From positions 124,001 to 188,000 of the forward strand of contig NZ_JAKNRW010000002.1 in NCBI RefSeq assembly GCF_023072615.1: DNA of 64,000 nucleotides. The letters run 5' to 3'. The notes under the pieces were generated by a model that searched no databases, was not told where the DNA came from, and saw only the letters and a list, made by a program, of their open reading frames with translations. The translations under genes were made by a program, and so were the position numbers. This document shows, piece after piece, positions 27,682 to 36,589 of this stretch (the first letter of the stretch is position 1; each line of letters begins with the position of its first letter). The stretch comes from Pseudomonas violetae. Lineage in GTDB: Bacteria; Pseudomonadota; Gammaproteobacteria; Pseudomonadales; Pseudomonadaceae.

Positions 27682-29028
27682 ATGGGTGCCTTGAGTCTTG
27701 ATCCTCGCGGCCAGGAACTGGCCCGTGCGGAGGCCAACATCGATGTCGACGACCATCGCCCGGCGCGCTGGGGCGTGTTGCTGGTGGTCCTGGGGTTTGG
27801 CGGGTTTATGCTCTGGTCGTGGCTGGCGCCGCTGGACGCCGGGATCGTCGCCAACGCAACCGTCAAAGTCACCAGCAACCGCAAGACCATCCAGCACCTC
27901 ACGGGCGGCAGCGTCGAGGCAATTCTGGTGCGCGAAGGTGACAGCGTCAGCAAAGACCAGGAACTGGTGCGGCTCGACGCCACCCAGGCGCTCTCGGAAC
28001 AAGGGGTGGTGAACGCCCAGTTCATCGCCACCATGACCATGGCAAACCGTTTGGAAGCCGAGCGCGACGGCTTGCCTGACGTGGTGTTCGACACGGCCAT
28101 GTTGCAGCGCTTTGCCGGCAACGAACACCTGAACGACGCCATCAACCTGCAACGTCATCTGTTCGCCACGCGCCGCACCAGCCTTGAAGGCGAGGTCAGC
28201 ATCCTGCGCGAGTCACTCGTCTCCGCCGAAGCGCAAATTAAGGGTTTGCAACACATTTACGGCGCCCGCTCAGCGCAGATCGGTTTTCTCAATCAGGAAC
28301 TGGTCGGGGTGCGCCAACTGGCGGCCGAAGGCTATGTGCCGCGTAATCGGATGCTCGAACTCGAACGCACCGGTTCGGACCTCAATGCCTCCCAGGCCGA
28401 CAACCTCAACAACATTGCCCGGGCCAAGGGCCAGGTGGCCGACATCAAGTTGCGCATCCTTCAGCGCGAATTCGACTACCGCAAGGAAGTGCAGTCGATG
28501 CTCGCCGATGTGCAAAAGGAAAACAGCGCCCTGACCGACCGTTTGCAAGCCCTGGATTATCAGGTGCGCCACACGGTCATCCGCTCGCCCATCGACGGCA
28601 TGGTTCAGGGTTTGAGCGTATCGACTATCGGCGGCGTGATCGCCCCCGGTTTCAAAATCATGGAAATCGTGCCAGCCCACGAGCCGTTGCAGATCGACGC
28701 GATGATTCCGGTGCAAGCCATCGACCGCATGACGCCGGGCCTGCCGGTGATTATTTCGTTTCCTGCGTTCAATCATGTGCAAACACCAAACATTCCGGGC
28801 CAGGTTCTGACCATCTCCGCTGATCGGTTGCTGAACGAAGAAAACAAGCAGCCGTTTTACCTGGCGCAGATCGAAGTGACGCCGGCGGGCATGGCCATGC
28901 TCGGCAGTAACCACATCCGCGCAGGCATGCCCGCCTCGGTCACCATCAAGACCGGTGAGCGCAACATGCTGAGTTACCTGTTGAAACCACTGCTCGATCG
29001 CGTCAATAGCGCGTTCAAGGAGCAATGA
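27682..29028 (+). CDS. Type I secretion membrane fusion protein (HlyD/PrtE/AprE-like)
   Basis: 448 residues. A short cytoplasmic tail, one membrane helix (about 30-50), a lipoyl-like half (TIQHLTGGSVEAILVREGD), long periplasmic coiled coil (about 120-310), the returning lipoyl half (VIRSPIDGMVQGL) and beta-barrel C-terminal domain. It links the ABC subunit to the outer-membrane channel. ATG immediately follows the ABC stop codon, with a GGGAGAG ribosome site, and the TolC-like gene follows 1 base after its own stop. Confidence 0.92.
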   Translation: MGALSLDPRGQELARAEANIDVDDHRPARWGVLLVVLGFGGFMLWSWLAPLDAGIVANATVKVTSNRKTIQHLTGGSVEAILVREGDSVSKDQELVRLDATQALSEQGVVNAQFIATMTMANRLEAERDGLPDVVFDTAMLQRFAGNEHLNDAINLQRHLFATRRTSLEGEVSILRESLVSAEAQIKGLQHIYGARSAQIGFLNQELVGVRQLAAEGYVPRNRMLELERTGSDLNASQADNLNNIARAKGQVADIKLRILQREFDYRKEVQSMLADVQKENSALTDRLQALDYQVRHTVIRSPIDGMVQGLSVSTIGGVIAPGFKIMEIVPAHEPLQIDAMIPVQAIDRMTPGLPVIISFPAFNHVQTPNIPGQVLTISADRLLNEENKQPFYLAQIEVTPAGMAMLGSNHIRAGMPASVTIKTGERNMLSYLLKPLLDRVNSAFKEQ

Positions 29029-29029
29029 C

Positions 29030-30367
29030 ATGATCGGCGCCCGTCTGCTTATCGCCGTGTTGGTCTGCTCGGCCCCGCCGGCCCAGGCCCTGGACCTTCG
29101 CGAAGCATGGAACCTTATGCAATTCCAGGGGCCGACCTACCTGTCCGCCGGTCACGAACGGGACGCGGCGCTGGAAAACCGTGCCATTGGCCATGCCGGG
29201 GTGCTGCCTAAAATTGGCATTACCGCCTTCGACAACCACATCAACGGCACGCAAAAACAGCCGGACTTTTACGGCAACAGCCACACTAACGATCTGAACT
29301 ACAACTCCCGTGGCGCGACCCTGCAACTGCGCCAACCGCTCTTCAACAAACAGAAAATGGCCGAGTATCGCCAGGGCGAGTACCAGGCCGACTACGGCGT
29401 AGCGGTGTTCGACGGCAAGGCGCAGGACGCCGCAGTGAAACTGGCCGGACGTTACTTCGACGTGCTGCTGGCCCACGAAACCGTAGAGCTATCAATGGCC
29501 AAACTCAAATCCTTCAACGAGCAAGTAGCCTCGACCCAGCGGCGTAAAGACCTGGGCGATGGAACCATCACCGACGTAGACGAAGCAGCAGCCCGGCGCG
29601 ACCTGGCCCAGGCCGAACTGATTGAGGCCGAGGACAGCGTCACCGTGGCCCGACGCCTGTTGCAGGAATACCTCGGCCAGCCCCCCGAAGAGGTCGCCAC
29701 CCTGCAGGACACCTTCCCCACCCCGCCCCTGCAACCGGACAACTTGCAGGAATGGATCATCCGCGCAGGCACCGACAGCCCCTTGATCCGGGCCCGGCGC
29801 TTGAACGTCAACACCGCAGACGAGGAAGTCGCCAAGGCCAAGGCCGGGCACTGGCCGACCCTCGATCTGGTGCTGGGCTACACTGCTGCGGACAGCGAAA
29901 CCCTGTCCACCCAAAACCAGCGCAACCGCTATACCTCGGCCGGGCTGGAACTAAACATTCCGCTCTACAGCGGCGGCTACGTCAGCGCCCGAGCCCGGCA
30001 AAGTGTCGCCACCCGGGATCAGGCCGAAGAGGATTTGAACGCCATCCGCGAAGAAATCATCTCCGGCACCACCCGGGAATTTCGCGGCGTGCAAAGCGGC
30101 GAAGCGCGTATCCATGCCTTGGAAAAAGCCGTCAAGTCCAGCGAACGCTCACTGGACTCCTCGAAAAAAGGCTTTCTGGCCGGCAGCAGTACCAACGTCG
30201 ACATCCTCAACGCCCAGGAACAGATTTACACCGCCCGCCGCGACCTGTTCGAAGCCAAGCTGCGTTACCTGCTGGCCAAGCTGCGGCTGGCCGCCAACGT
30301 CGGTGCACTGGGGGACGATGACATTGCCAGTGCCAATGCTTATCTGGGGCCGAAGTTAGCGTTTTGA
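29030..30367 (+). CDS. TolC-family outer-membrane secretion channel (PrtF/AprF-like)
   Basis: 445 residues, beginning with a signal peptide (MIGARLLIAVLVCSAPPAQA). The two OEP repeats carry the usual long helices (for example YFDVLLAHETVELSMAKLK and TSVDIL-type segments near the end). Third gene of the type I exporter operon. Its natural substrate is presumably the RTX peroxidase. Confidence 0.9.
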   Translation: MIGARLLIAVLVCSAPPAQALDLREAWNLMQFQGPTYLSAGHERDAALENRAIGHAGVLPKIGITAFDNHINGTQKQPDFYGNSHTNDLNYNSRGATLQLRQPLFNKQKMAEYRQGEYQADYGVAVFDGKAQDAAVKLAGRYFDVLLAHETVELSMAKLKSFNEQVASTQRRKDLGDGTITDVDEAAARRDLAQAELIEAEDSVTVARRLLQEYLGQPPEEVATLQDTFPTPPLQPDNLQEWIIRAGTDSPLIRARRLNVNTADEEVAKAKAGHWPTLDLVLGYTAADSETLSTQNQRNRYTSAGLELNIPLYSGGYVSARARQSVATRDQAEEDLNAIREEIISGTTREFRGVQSGEARIHALEKAVKSSERSLDSSKKGFLAGSSTNVDILNAQEQIYTARRDLFEAKLRYLLAKLRLAANVGALGDDDIASANAYLGPKLAF

Positions 30368-30455
30368 GCCAATGCACCGAACGCTTGAGGAACATCAACA
30401 AATACCTGTTCCCGATGGGTTACCTTGGTGTGACTCTCACCCCTGAGGCTTCCCC

Positions 30456-31523
30456 ATGCCTTCTACCCGCACCGAAGTGGATGTCGCGATTATCGGCGGC
30501 GGCCAGTCTGCACTCGCCGTGGCTTACTTCCTGCGCCGAACCGGGCGCTCCTTTGTGATCATCGACGCCGAAGACGCGCCGGGCGGCGCCTGGCGGCACG
30601 GTTGGAGTTCGCTGCGATTGTTTTCACCCTCGACCTGGAGTTCCATCGCCGGCTGGATGATGCCGCCGGTCACAGACGGATACCCAAGCCGCGACCACGT
30701 GCTCAATTACCTGAGCCAGTATGAACAACGCTACCAGTTCCCGACAGAGCGCCCCTATTGGGTGAGCGCTATTGAGCGCTGGGACAATCGCCTGCACGTC
30801 AAGGCTCGGGGCCGCAGCTGGCTGGCCCGCGCGGTGGTGAGCGCGACCGGCACCTGGCGTCATCCCTTCCTGCCGCACTACCCCGGCAGTGAAACCTTCA
30901 CTGGCCAGCAACTACATTCGGCCCACTACGTCGACGCCGCCCCGTTTGCCGGAAAAACAGTCCTGGTGGTGGGCGGTGGCAACTCCGGCGCCCAGATCCT
31001 GGCCGAAGTATCCAAAGTAGCCGACACCTTATGGGTCACCCCGCAGCCGCCGCAGTTTCTTGCCGATGATGTTGACGGCCGGGTGCTCTTTGAACGCGCC
31101 ACCGAACGCTGGAAAGCCCAGCTCGCGGGCATCGTTATTGAACAACCGGTCGGCGGGTTGGGCGATATCGTGATGGTGCCGCCCGTCATCGAAGCCCGGG
31201 AGCGTGGCGTGTTAAATGCGGTTCGGCCTTTCGAGCATTTCACCGAAACGGGCGTGGCGTGGGCCGATGGCTCGCACACGCCGGTCGATGTGGTGATCTG
31301 GTGCACCGGTTTCCACCCTGCCCTCGGCTATCTCGAGTCACTGGGTGTTTGCACCGCCGACGGACGCGTGGCCGTCGAAGGCACGCATTCAACTCAGGAG
31401 CCGCGCTTGTGGTTGGTGGGCTATGGCGACTGGACAGGCGCCGCCTCCGCAACATTGATCGGCGTCACCCGCACGGCACGCAGTACCGTCGAGGAAATTG
31501 AGCAGTTTTTAACGGAGCACTGA
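30456..31523 (+). CDS. Flavin-containing monooxygenase / CzcO-like FAD oxidoreductase
   Basis: 355-residue cytoplasmic flavoprotein. N-terminal FAD Rossmann motif [15 protein letters not shown] (about 12-26), a second dinucleotide site [16 protein letters not shown] (about 169-184) for NADPH, and the late ATG-like [12 protein letters not shown] segment (about 283-294). This is the pattern of single-component flavin monooxygenases and CzcO-type oxidoreductases. No metal-efflux or degradation genes adjoin it; substrate is unknown. Confidence 0.85.
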   Translation: MPSTRTEVDVAIIGGGQSALAVAYFLRRTGRSFVIIDAEDAPGGAWRHGWSSLRLFSPSTWSSIAGWMMPPVTDGYPSRDHVLNYLSQYEQRYQFPTERPYWVSAIERWDNRLHVKARGRSWLARAVVSATGTWRHPFLPHYPGSETFTGQQLHSAHYVDAAPFAGKTVLVVGGGNSGAQILAEVSKVADTLWVTPQPPQFLADDVDGRVLFERATERWKAQLAGIVIEQPVGGLGDIVMVPPVIEARERGVLNAVRPFEHFTETGVAWADGSHTPVDVVIWCTGFHPALGYLESLGVCTADGRVAVEGTHSTQEPRLWLVGYGDWTGAASATLIGVTRTARSTVEEIEQFLTEH

Positions 31524-31642
31524 GTCGGGCGGTTATCACCATGCCTTTGGGGGCACCCGCGATGCCGATGATCAACCCCATGAGCATCTGCGGTTACCCC
31601 GGCAACCACACGTCGGGGTGGCAACTGCCTTAACGCGCCTGC

Positions 31643-31656
31643 TTGATACAGATCAA
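31643..31656. promoter_or_regulatory. Anr/FNR box
   Basis: TTGATACAGATCAA is an exact match to TTGAT-N4-ATCAA, the binding site of the oxygen-sensing regulator Anr (FNR family) in Pseudomonas. It is 107 bases before the start of the universal stress protein gene, on a 239-base intergenic region, so should switch this gene on under low oxygen. Confidence 0.85.
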
Positions 31657-31762
31657 GCCCCAAATGCCATTCAGCGCCAGCATCGTCATCAAACGTCACC
31701 GCAAACAACCTCGCGCAGCCATGTCGGGCCAGCGTTTGTGTGATGACCCAAGGGAGATTTCC

Positions 31763-32689
31763 ATGTCTGAGCAAGCACGTTTCATGTTGGTCGCCTCAGC
31801 CCTGATGCAAAACAGTCCCGCGTTTGATCGGGCCGCCGCATTGGCCAAGGCTGAAGGCGCCGCGTTGCACATTGTGGCCTTCGATTACCTGGAGGGCCTG
31901 GCCACCGCCGGCATGGTCAACGAACAAGCGCTGGAGCAGATGCGCCTGGGTTATGTCGAGCGCCATCGCCAATGGCTGGAGGAACAAGCCCGCCCGTTGC
32001 GCAAAATCGGCGTGACCGTCACCACCGAAGTGGTCTGGGTCGAAAACCCCTTGCAGGAAATCCTGATCCACCTCAAAGAACAGCCTATGGCCTTGTTGAT
32101 CAAGGCGCTGGAACACGAATCGCTGCTTTCGCGGTTGATGTTCACCCCGCTGGATATTCACCTGCTGCGCGAATGCCCGGTGCCCCTGCACTTTGTAAGT
32201 CATGTGCAGCACGCTTTGCCGCGCAGAATCGTCGCGGCGGTCGACCCCTTCCATCACGATGGCCGGTACGAAGGCGTCAACGACCGGATCTTGAACGAAG
32301 CGGTGAAATTGGCCACTGCGTGCAATGCCCGGGTCGATGTGCTGTACGCCTATGACCTTTCCTCGATCAACGCCGATGAATTCGGCTTCGACAATGCGTC
32401 GGCCTTCTTCTCCTCAGGCAACGCCAAGGCCCTGTTCGACGCACAGGGCCAGGCCTTCAACGACCTGGCCGAACGCAACGGCATCCCACCGGAGCAACGC
32501 CACATGGTCATGGGCAACCCGGCCAAGGTCCTGGCCAGTTATGTCGATGCCTACAGCGTCGATGTAATCGTTATGGGCCGCGTCGGCCATCATGGTGTCG
32601 GCCGGTTGGTGGGCAGCACCGTGGAACATCTGTTGTACAAAATGCCTTGCAGTGTTTGGGTGGTGTCGCCGCAAGTCCTGGAGGACTGA
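31763..32689 (+). CDS. Tandem-domain universal stress protein
   Basis: 308 residues made of two UspA-like domains. The open frame extends upstream to 31643, but the ATG at 31763 has an AGGGAGA ribosome site and starts the first beta strand (ARFMLVASALM). The second domain ends with VIVMGRVGHHGVGRLVGSTV, the ATP-binding GxxG-x-G(S/T) pattern, followed by CSVWVVSP. A perfect Anr box upstream predicts induction at low oxygen; in Pseudomonas such proteins support anaerobic survival. A terminator follows. The paralogue at 60883-61803 is clearly related in both halves. Confidence 0.92.
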   Translation: MSEQARFMLVASALMQNSPAFDRAAALAKAEGAALHIVAFDYLEGLATAGMVNEQALEQMRLGYVERHRQWLEEQARPLRKIGVTVTTEVVWVENPLQEILIHLKEQPMALLIKALEHESLLSRLMFTPLDIHLLRECPVPLHFVSHVQHALPRRIVAAVDPFHHDGRYEGVNDRILNEAVKLATACNARVDVLYAYDLSSINADEFGFDNASAFFSSGNAKALFDAQGQAFNDLAERNGIPPEQRHMVMGNPAKVLASYVDAYSVDVIVMGRVGHHGVGRLVGSTVEHLLYKMPCSVWVVSPQVLED

Positions 32690-32705
32690 TCGGCGAGTGC
32701 GCGCG

Positions 32706-32743
32706 AAAAAAAGGGGCCGACGTGTGAGCGTTGGCCCCTTTTT
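32706..32743 (+). terminator. Intrinsic terminator
   Basis: AAAAAAAGGGGCC-GACG, short loop, CGTTGGCCCCTTTTT: a long GC stem with a T run, 17 bases after the universal stress protein stop codon. Confidence 0.85.
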
Positions 32744-32828
32744 GCATGAGCGAAGATCAACCCATGCCCGCGTTCGGCAGCACCTACACTTGTTCGCGAT
32801 GGATAAACCTCGGTAAGGCACTCCGCAC

Positions 32829-33467
32829 ATGAAAAGCACCCTCGATCACCTCGCCATCGTCGCCCCCGACCTCGACACCGGCTGCGCCTTCGTGACCCGC
32901 GTGCTCGGCGCCGAGCTGCAACCCGGCGGTGCGCATCCGCGCATGGGCACTCACAATCGGCTGCTGTGCCTGGGCCCGGACACTTACCTGGAAGTAATCG
33001 CCATCGACCCGTCCGCCAAACGTCCCGACCGCCCGCGCTGGTTTGGCATGGATCAATCGGCCGTAGATGCGCCGGCACGGCTGACGACGTGGGTGGCGCG
33101 CACCGACGACATTCATGGCATGAGCGAAGCCTGTCGCAACATCCTCGGCAACCCCGAGCCCATGACCCGAGGCGCGTTGGCCTGGCAAATCACCATTCCC
33201 GCTGACGGCAGCTTGCCGTTGAACGGCTCAGCGCCGACGTTGATTCAGTGGGAACAGGCGCCACCCCCCGCGAGCGCGATGGTCGATCGGGGTTGTTCGC
33301 TGGTGGCGTTGGACGTGTTTGATCCTGATCCGGGGAAAATTCAGGCGCTGCTGACCGCGATCAACTTTTCCGGGCCGGTTCGTCTGCATGCACTGGCCGC
33401 AGGTTCAACGCCCTATCTGGTGGCGCATATCCAAACGCCCGACGGTTTGAAGACACTGCCGCTGTAA
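32829..33467 (+). CDS. Glyoxalase-like (VOC) domain protein
   Basis: 212 residues with the Glyoxalase_3/VOC layout: an opening LDHLAIVAPDLDTGCAFVTR strand-helix, GTHNRLLCLGPDTYLEVIAI, and a C-terminal half ending HIQTPDGLKTLPL. The conserved His7 and Glu56-region residues are consistent with a metal-site superfamily fold. No pathway neighbours; substrate unknown. No obvious strong ribosome site (GGTAAGG lies 11 bases upstream). Confidence 0.8.
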   Translation: MKSTLDHLAIVAPDLDTGCAFVTRVLGAELQPGGAHPRMGTHNRLLCLGPDTYLEVIAIDPSAKRPDRPRWFGMDQSAVDAPARLTTWVARTDDIHGMSEACRNILGNPEPMTRGALAWQITIPADGSLPLNGSAPTLIQWEQAPPPASAMVDRGCSLVALDVFDPDPGKIQALLTAINFSGPVRLHALAAGSTPYLVAHIQTPDGLKTLPL

Positions 33468-33476
33468 TCGCCGCCC

Positions 33477-33701
33477 CTACACCAACCGCTCAATCTTCTG
33501 GATTTCGATTGCGATCGGTACGCTGGATACGCCGTTCCAGGCGACGAAGCAGCGGCAGGCGTGTGTCGCGTCGAAGGCGTCGTGGTTTGAGATAGCGGAT
33601 CAGTGGCCGCAGGACGGCTGACGGGTTTGACCGCAACGGCATCGGGCGCTGTAAAGGCGCCGGCACGCTACGGGATAGGCCGCTTGTAGCCCGACACTCA
33701 T
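33477..33701 (-). pseudogene. Small gene interrupted by an in-frame TGA
   Basis: An ATG at 33701 with a good GGGAGGA ribosome site opens a frame of 33 codons (MSVGLQAAYPVACRRLY...PSCGH) that ends with TGA at 33602-33600. The same frame then continues without stops for 40 more codons (SAISNHDAFDATHACRCF, ...IAIEIQKIERLV) to TAG at 33479-33477. A cysteine-rich first half and an acidic/hydrophobic end in one frame suggest a 74-codon gene broken at a Trp-like codon. Family not identified; a true 33-residue product is also possible. Confidence 0.4.
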
Positions 33702-33835
33702 CGCCAACAATCCTCCCGGCCTACGCGGCCAACCGCTCTAAATCGCACTTCTTCCCCCACCTAAATGTGAAAAATTTGTCAATTCCCTGTCCCCGCAGGG
33801 TTTTTAGCGCTGAAACAATCTGCCACACTGACGCG

Positions 33836-33854
33836 AATAATTATCATCACGATT
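33836..33854. promoter_or_regulatory. Probable Fur box
   Basis: AATAATTATCATCACGATT matches 13 of 19 positions of the Fur consensus GATAATGATAATCATTATC and lies 42 bases before the siderophore receptor start, where iron repression would be expected. Confidence 0.6.
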
Positions 33855-33895
33855 ACTATTTGCCAAGGAATGGCTATCGGGGGAGTGTCAGGTTC

Positions 33896-36073
33896 ATGTT
33901 TGTGTATCAACCGCAAAGCCGTACGTTTTTTTCACCGGGCCTGCTGGCCTTTGCCATTAGCCTGGCAAGCACTCAAGCCGCCAGCGCCGCCGACGCCCAG
34001 CCTGTCGACGCTGACGCCACGCCAAAACCGGCGACGCTGGAGCTGGACGCCACGAGCATCACCAGCACTCAACTGGGTGCCACCACCGAAGGTTCGGGGT
34101 CGTACACCACCGGGCCGATGCAGACGGCGACCAAGTTGCCGCTGACCCTGCGTGAAACCCCGCAGGCGGTGACGGTGATTACGCGCCAGCGCATGGACGA
34201 TCAGGCCATGACCAGCATCAACGATGTGGTGAAGAACACGCCCGGCCTGTTCCTCAATCAGGACAGTGGGCCTGGGCGTCAGACCTACAGTTCTCGTGGT
34301 TTTGACATCGACAACATCATGTACGACGGCCTGCCGAGTTCGTATTCGGGCTACACCATGGGCGTGCAGCCGAACCTGGCGATGTTTGATCGCGTGGAAG
34401 TGATTCGCGGCGCCACGGGGCTGGTCACCGGCGCGGGCAACCCGTCGGCGGCGATCAACATGGTGCGCAAACGCCCGACGTTCACCCCACAGATTAGCCT
34501 GACGGGGACGGCCGGCAGTTGGGATGATTATCGCGGTCAGTTTGATGCGTCCGGTCCGCTCAACGATAGCGGCACCTTGCGCGGAAGAATGCTCGGGTCT
34601 TATCAGGATGCCAACAGTTTCCGCGACAAGGAGCAAAGCGATCACGGTCTGTTCTACGGGATTACCGAGGCGGACCTGAGCGACAGCACCACCGCGACGC
34701 TGGGCTTCTCGCGCCAGGAAGACCAGACCAATTTCTTCTGGGGCGGCTTGCCTCTTGGCACCGACGGGCACCACCTCAACCTGCCCCGCTCCACCTACCC
34801 TGGCACCGATTGGGAAAACAAAAAGCTGCGGATCGACACGGTGTTCGGCGACGTCGAACACCGTTTCGATAACGGCTGGAAACTGCACGTCGCGGGCTCG
34901 ACTTCGACGCTGGACGGTTTGTTCTCCGGCACCTACCTGTCGCGCTACAACGGCCCGCTGGAGACCACGGCCTGGCAATCACGCCAAGACGAAAAGCAGA
35001 CCGCGTTCGACACGTATGCTAGCGGCCCGGTCGACGCCTTCGGCCGGACTCACGAAGTGGTGGTCGGCACCAGCAAACGCCTCTACGACAACACCACCAA
35101 GGAATACAGCCCCTACGACACCGGGCTGCCCATTGGCGCGCCCAAACCGGACTTCGTGCGCGACGGCAAAAGCCACAGCATTACCACACAGGACGGGGTT
35201 TACCTGACCACGCGCTTGAGCCTGGCCGATCCCTTGACGCTGATTCTCGGCGGTCGCCTGGACTGGTACGACTACGACGACCGCGCGGGCGACGCCGACT
35301 ACAAAGTCACCCGCAACCTGACGCGCTACGCCGGTCTGATCTACAAGCTCGATGATCAGTATTCCGTGTACGCCAGCTACACCGATATTTTTAACCCGCA
35401 AACTGAAAAGGATCTCTCCGGCAAACTGCTGGAACCGATCGTTGGGGAAAACTACGAAGTCGGCATCAAGGGCGAGTACTTCAATGGCGCACTCAACGCC
35501 AGCCTGGCGGTGTTCCAGATCGACCAGAAAAACCGCGCCACTCAATCCGCGACTCAGTTGGGTTGCCCGGAGCTGACCTGCTACGACGCGTCTGGCCTGG
35601 TGCGCAGCCAAGGTATTGATATGGAGTTGCAAGGCGCGCTGACCGAGAACTGGCAGGTCGGCGGCGGCTACACCTACACCCGTGCCCACTACCTCAAGGA
35701 CGCCGACCCGGCGAAGAAGAATCAGCGTTTCGAGACCGACACGCCGGAGCACCTGTTCAAGCTCTCGACCGTTTACCGCCTCCAGGGTCCGCTGGAAAAA
35801 CTCCGGGTGGGAGGCAACGTCTATTGGCAGAGCCGTATGTACAACGACGTCCCGGTGGCCAATAGCACGTACCGTCTTGAGCAAGGCAGCTACGCCGTGG
35901 CGGACTTGATGGCGGGTTATCAGGTCAACAAGCACCTGGACTTGCAACTGAACGCCAACAACATTTTCGACCGGGTTTATTACTCGGCCATTGGCGCCAG
36001 CACGACGTGGGGTTCCACCGACACGTATGGCAACCCACGCAGTTATGCGCTGACGGCTAAGTACACCTTCTGA
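33896..36073 (+). CDS. TonB-dependent siderophore receptor
   Basis: 725-residue outer-membrane receptor importing a ferric siderophore. Start at 33896 (GGGGGAG upstream) gives a signal peptide ending in QAASA; the longer frame to 33767 lacks a ribosome site and crosses the Fur box. The plug domain (about 75-190) has LRETPQAVTVITRQRMDDQA and SRGFDIDNIMYDGLP; the barrel ends in AKYTF with terminal Phe. There is no N-terminal signalling (STN) domain, and no FecIR-type genes adjoin, so regulation is presumably by Fur alone. FhuE/FoxA-like hydroxamate uptake is possible but not shown. Confidence 0.92.
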   Translation: MFVYQPQSRTFFSPGLLAFAISLASTQAASAADAQPVDADATPKPATLELDATSITSTQLGATTEGSGSYTTGPMQTATKLPLTLRETPQAVTVITRQRMDDQAMTSINDVVKNTPGLFLNQDSGPGRQTYSSRGFDIDNIMYDGLPSSYSGYTMGVQPNLAMFDRVEVIRGATGLVTGAGNPSAAINMVRKRPTFTPQISLTGTAGSWDDYRGQFDASGPLNDSGTLRGRMLGSYQDANSFRDKEQSDHGLFYGITEADLSDSTTATLGFSRQEDQTNFFWGGLPLGTDGHHLNLPRSTYPGTDWENKKLRIDTVFGDVEHRFDNGWKLHVAGSTSTLDGLFSGTYLSRYNGPLETTAWQSRQDEKQTAFDTYASGPVDAFGRTHEVVVGTSKRLYDNTTKEYSPYDTGLPIGAPKPDFVRDGKSHSITTQDGVYLTTRLSLADPLTLILGGRLDWYDYDDRAGDADYKVTRNLTRYAGLIYKLDDQYSVYASYTDIFNPQTEKDLSGKLLEPIVGENYEVGIKGEYFNGALNASLAVFQIDQKNRATQSATQLGCPELTCYDASGLVRSQGIDMELQGALTENWQVGGGYTYTRAHYLKDADPAKKNQRFETDTPEHLFKLSTVYRLQGPLEKLRVGGNVYWQSRMYNDVPVANSTYRLEQGSYAVADLMAGYQVNKHLDLQLNANNIFDRVYYSAIGASTTWGSTDTYGNPRSYALTAKYTF

Positions 36074-36244
36074 CGGTGATTGAGGACGCTGCTGCCGAGC
36101 ATGGGTAGCAGTGGTTCAACGCTCCCCGCGCCCAACCATTGCTCGCGTCGATAGTCATCATCACATCAATGAAGTTCTCATAAAAAATCCCCCGCGTAAC
36201 ATCCGCTCCATACCCAACCCATAAGCACCCCGGAGCACACACTC

Positions 36245-36490
36245 ATGAAACGCCAAACTCTTCTCAGCATCGCTTTCTCGGTTTTCGCAGTTAACGCTTT
36301 TGCCGCAACGCCAGCCCATACGATGATCGCTGAAGGCGGTTCGGACCGGTTGATTGAAAGCCGAGTGGCCGAGGGTGGTTCGGACCGGTTGATCGAGAAC
36401 CGCGTCGCTGAAGGTGGCTCGGATCGTCTGATTGAAAAACGTGTGGCTGAAGGCGGTTCCGACCATTTGATCCAAAAACGCACTGCATGA
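36245..36490 (+). CDS. Small exported protein built of four 13-residue repeats
   Basis: 81 residues: a signal peptide (MKRQTLLSIAFSVFAVNAFA) and then four near-identical units of the form [IV]AEGGSDRLIE(S/N/K)R at residues 28-40, 41-53, 54-66 and 67-79, plus TA. No other domain. Similar VAEGGSD-repeat proteins are common in Pseudomonas genomes as hypothetical proteins (sometimes labelled phage infection protein), function unknown to me. It is preceded by a 171-base gap after the receptor and followed by its own terminator. Confidence 0.8.
   Translation: MKRQTLLSIAFSVFAVNAFAATPAHTMIAEGGSDRLIESRVAEGGSDRLIENRVAEGGSDRLIEKRVAEGGSDHLIQKRTA
36326..36481 (+). repeat. Four tandem 39-bp coding repeats
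   Basis: DNA units encoding the 13-residue repeats of the small exported protein. The spelling varies at synonymous positions between copies (for example GAAGGCGGT, GAGGGTGGT, GAAGGTGGC), so the protein repeat is maintained by selection rather than being a very recent DNA duplication. Confidence 0.8.
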
Positions 36491-36517
36491 ATGAAGGCCT
36501 TTACCGCAGTACCCAAC

Positions 36518-36549
36518 AAAAAGCCCGGCCTAATCAGCCGGGCTTTTTC
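36518..36549 (+). terminator. Intrinsic terminator
   Basis: AAAAAGCCCGGC-CTAATCA-GCCGGGCTTTTT: a 12-base stem with an A tract and a T run, 27 bases after the repeat-protein stop. It could also end the convergent GGDEF-EAL gene. Confidence 0.85.
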
Positions 36550-36589
36550 GTGCGTTCGCTACAGCAGGCCTCGTTTTGGGCATTGAGCG

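Noticed and set aside
36326..36481. Regular repeats that might suggest CRISPR
   Set aside because: Units are contiguous 39-base coding repeats without unique spacers; the RTX arrays at 17.8-20.3 kb are coding repeats as well.
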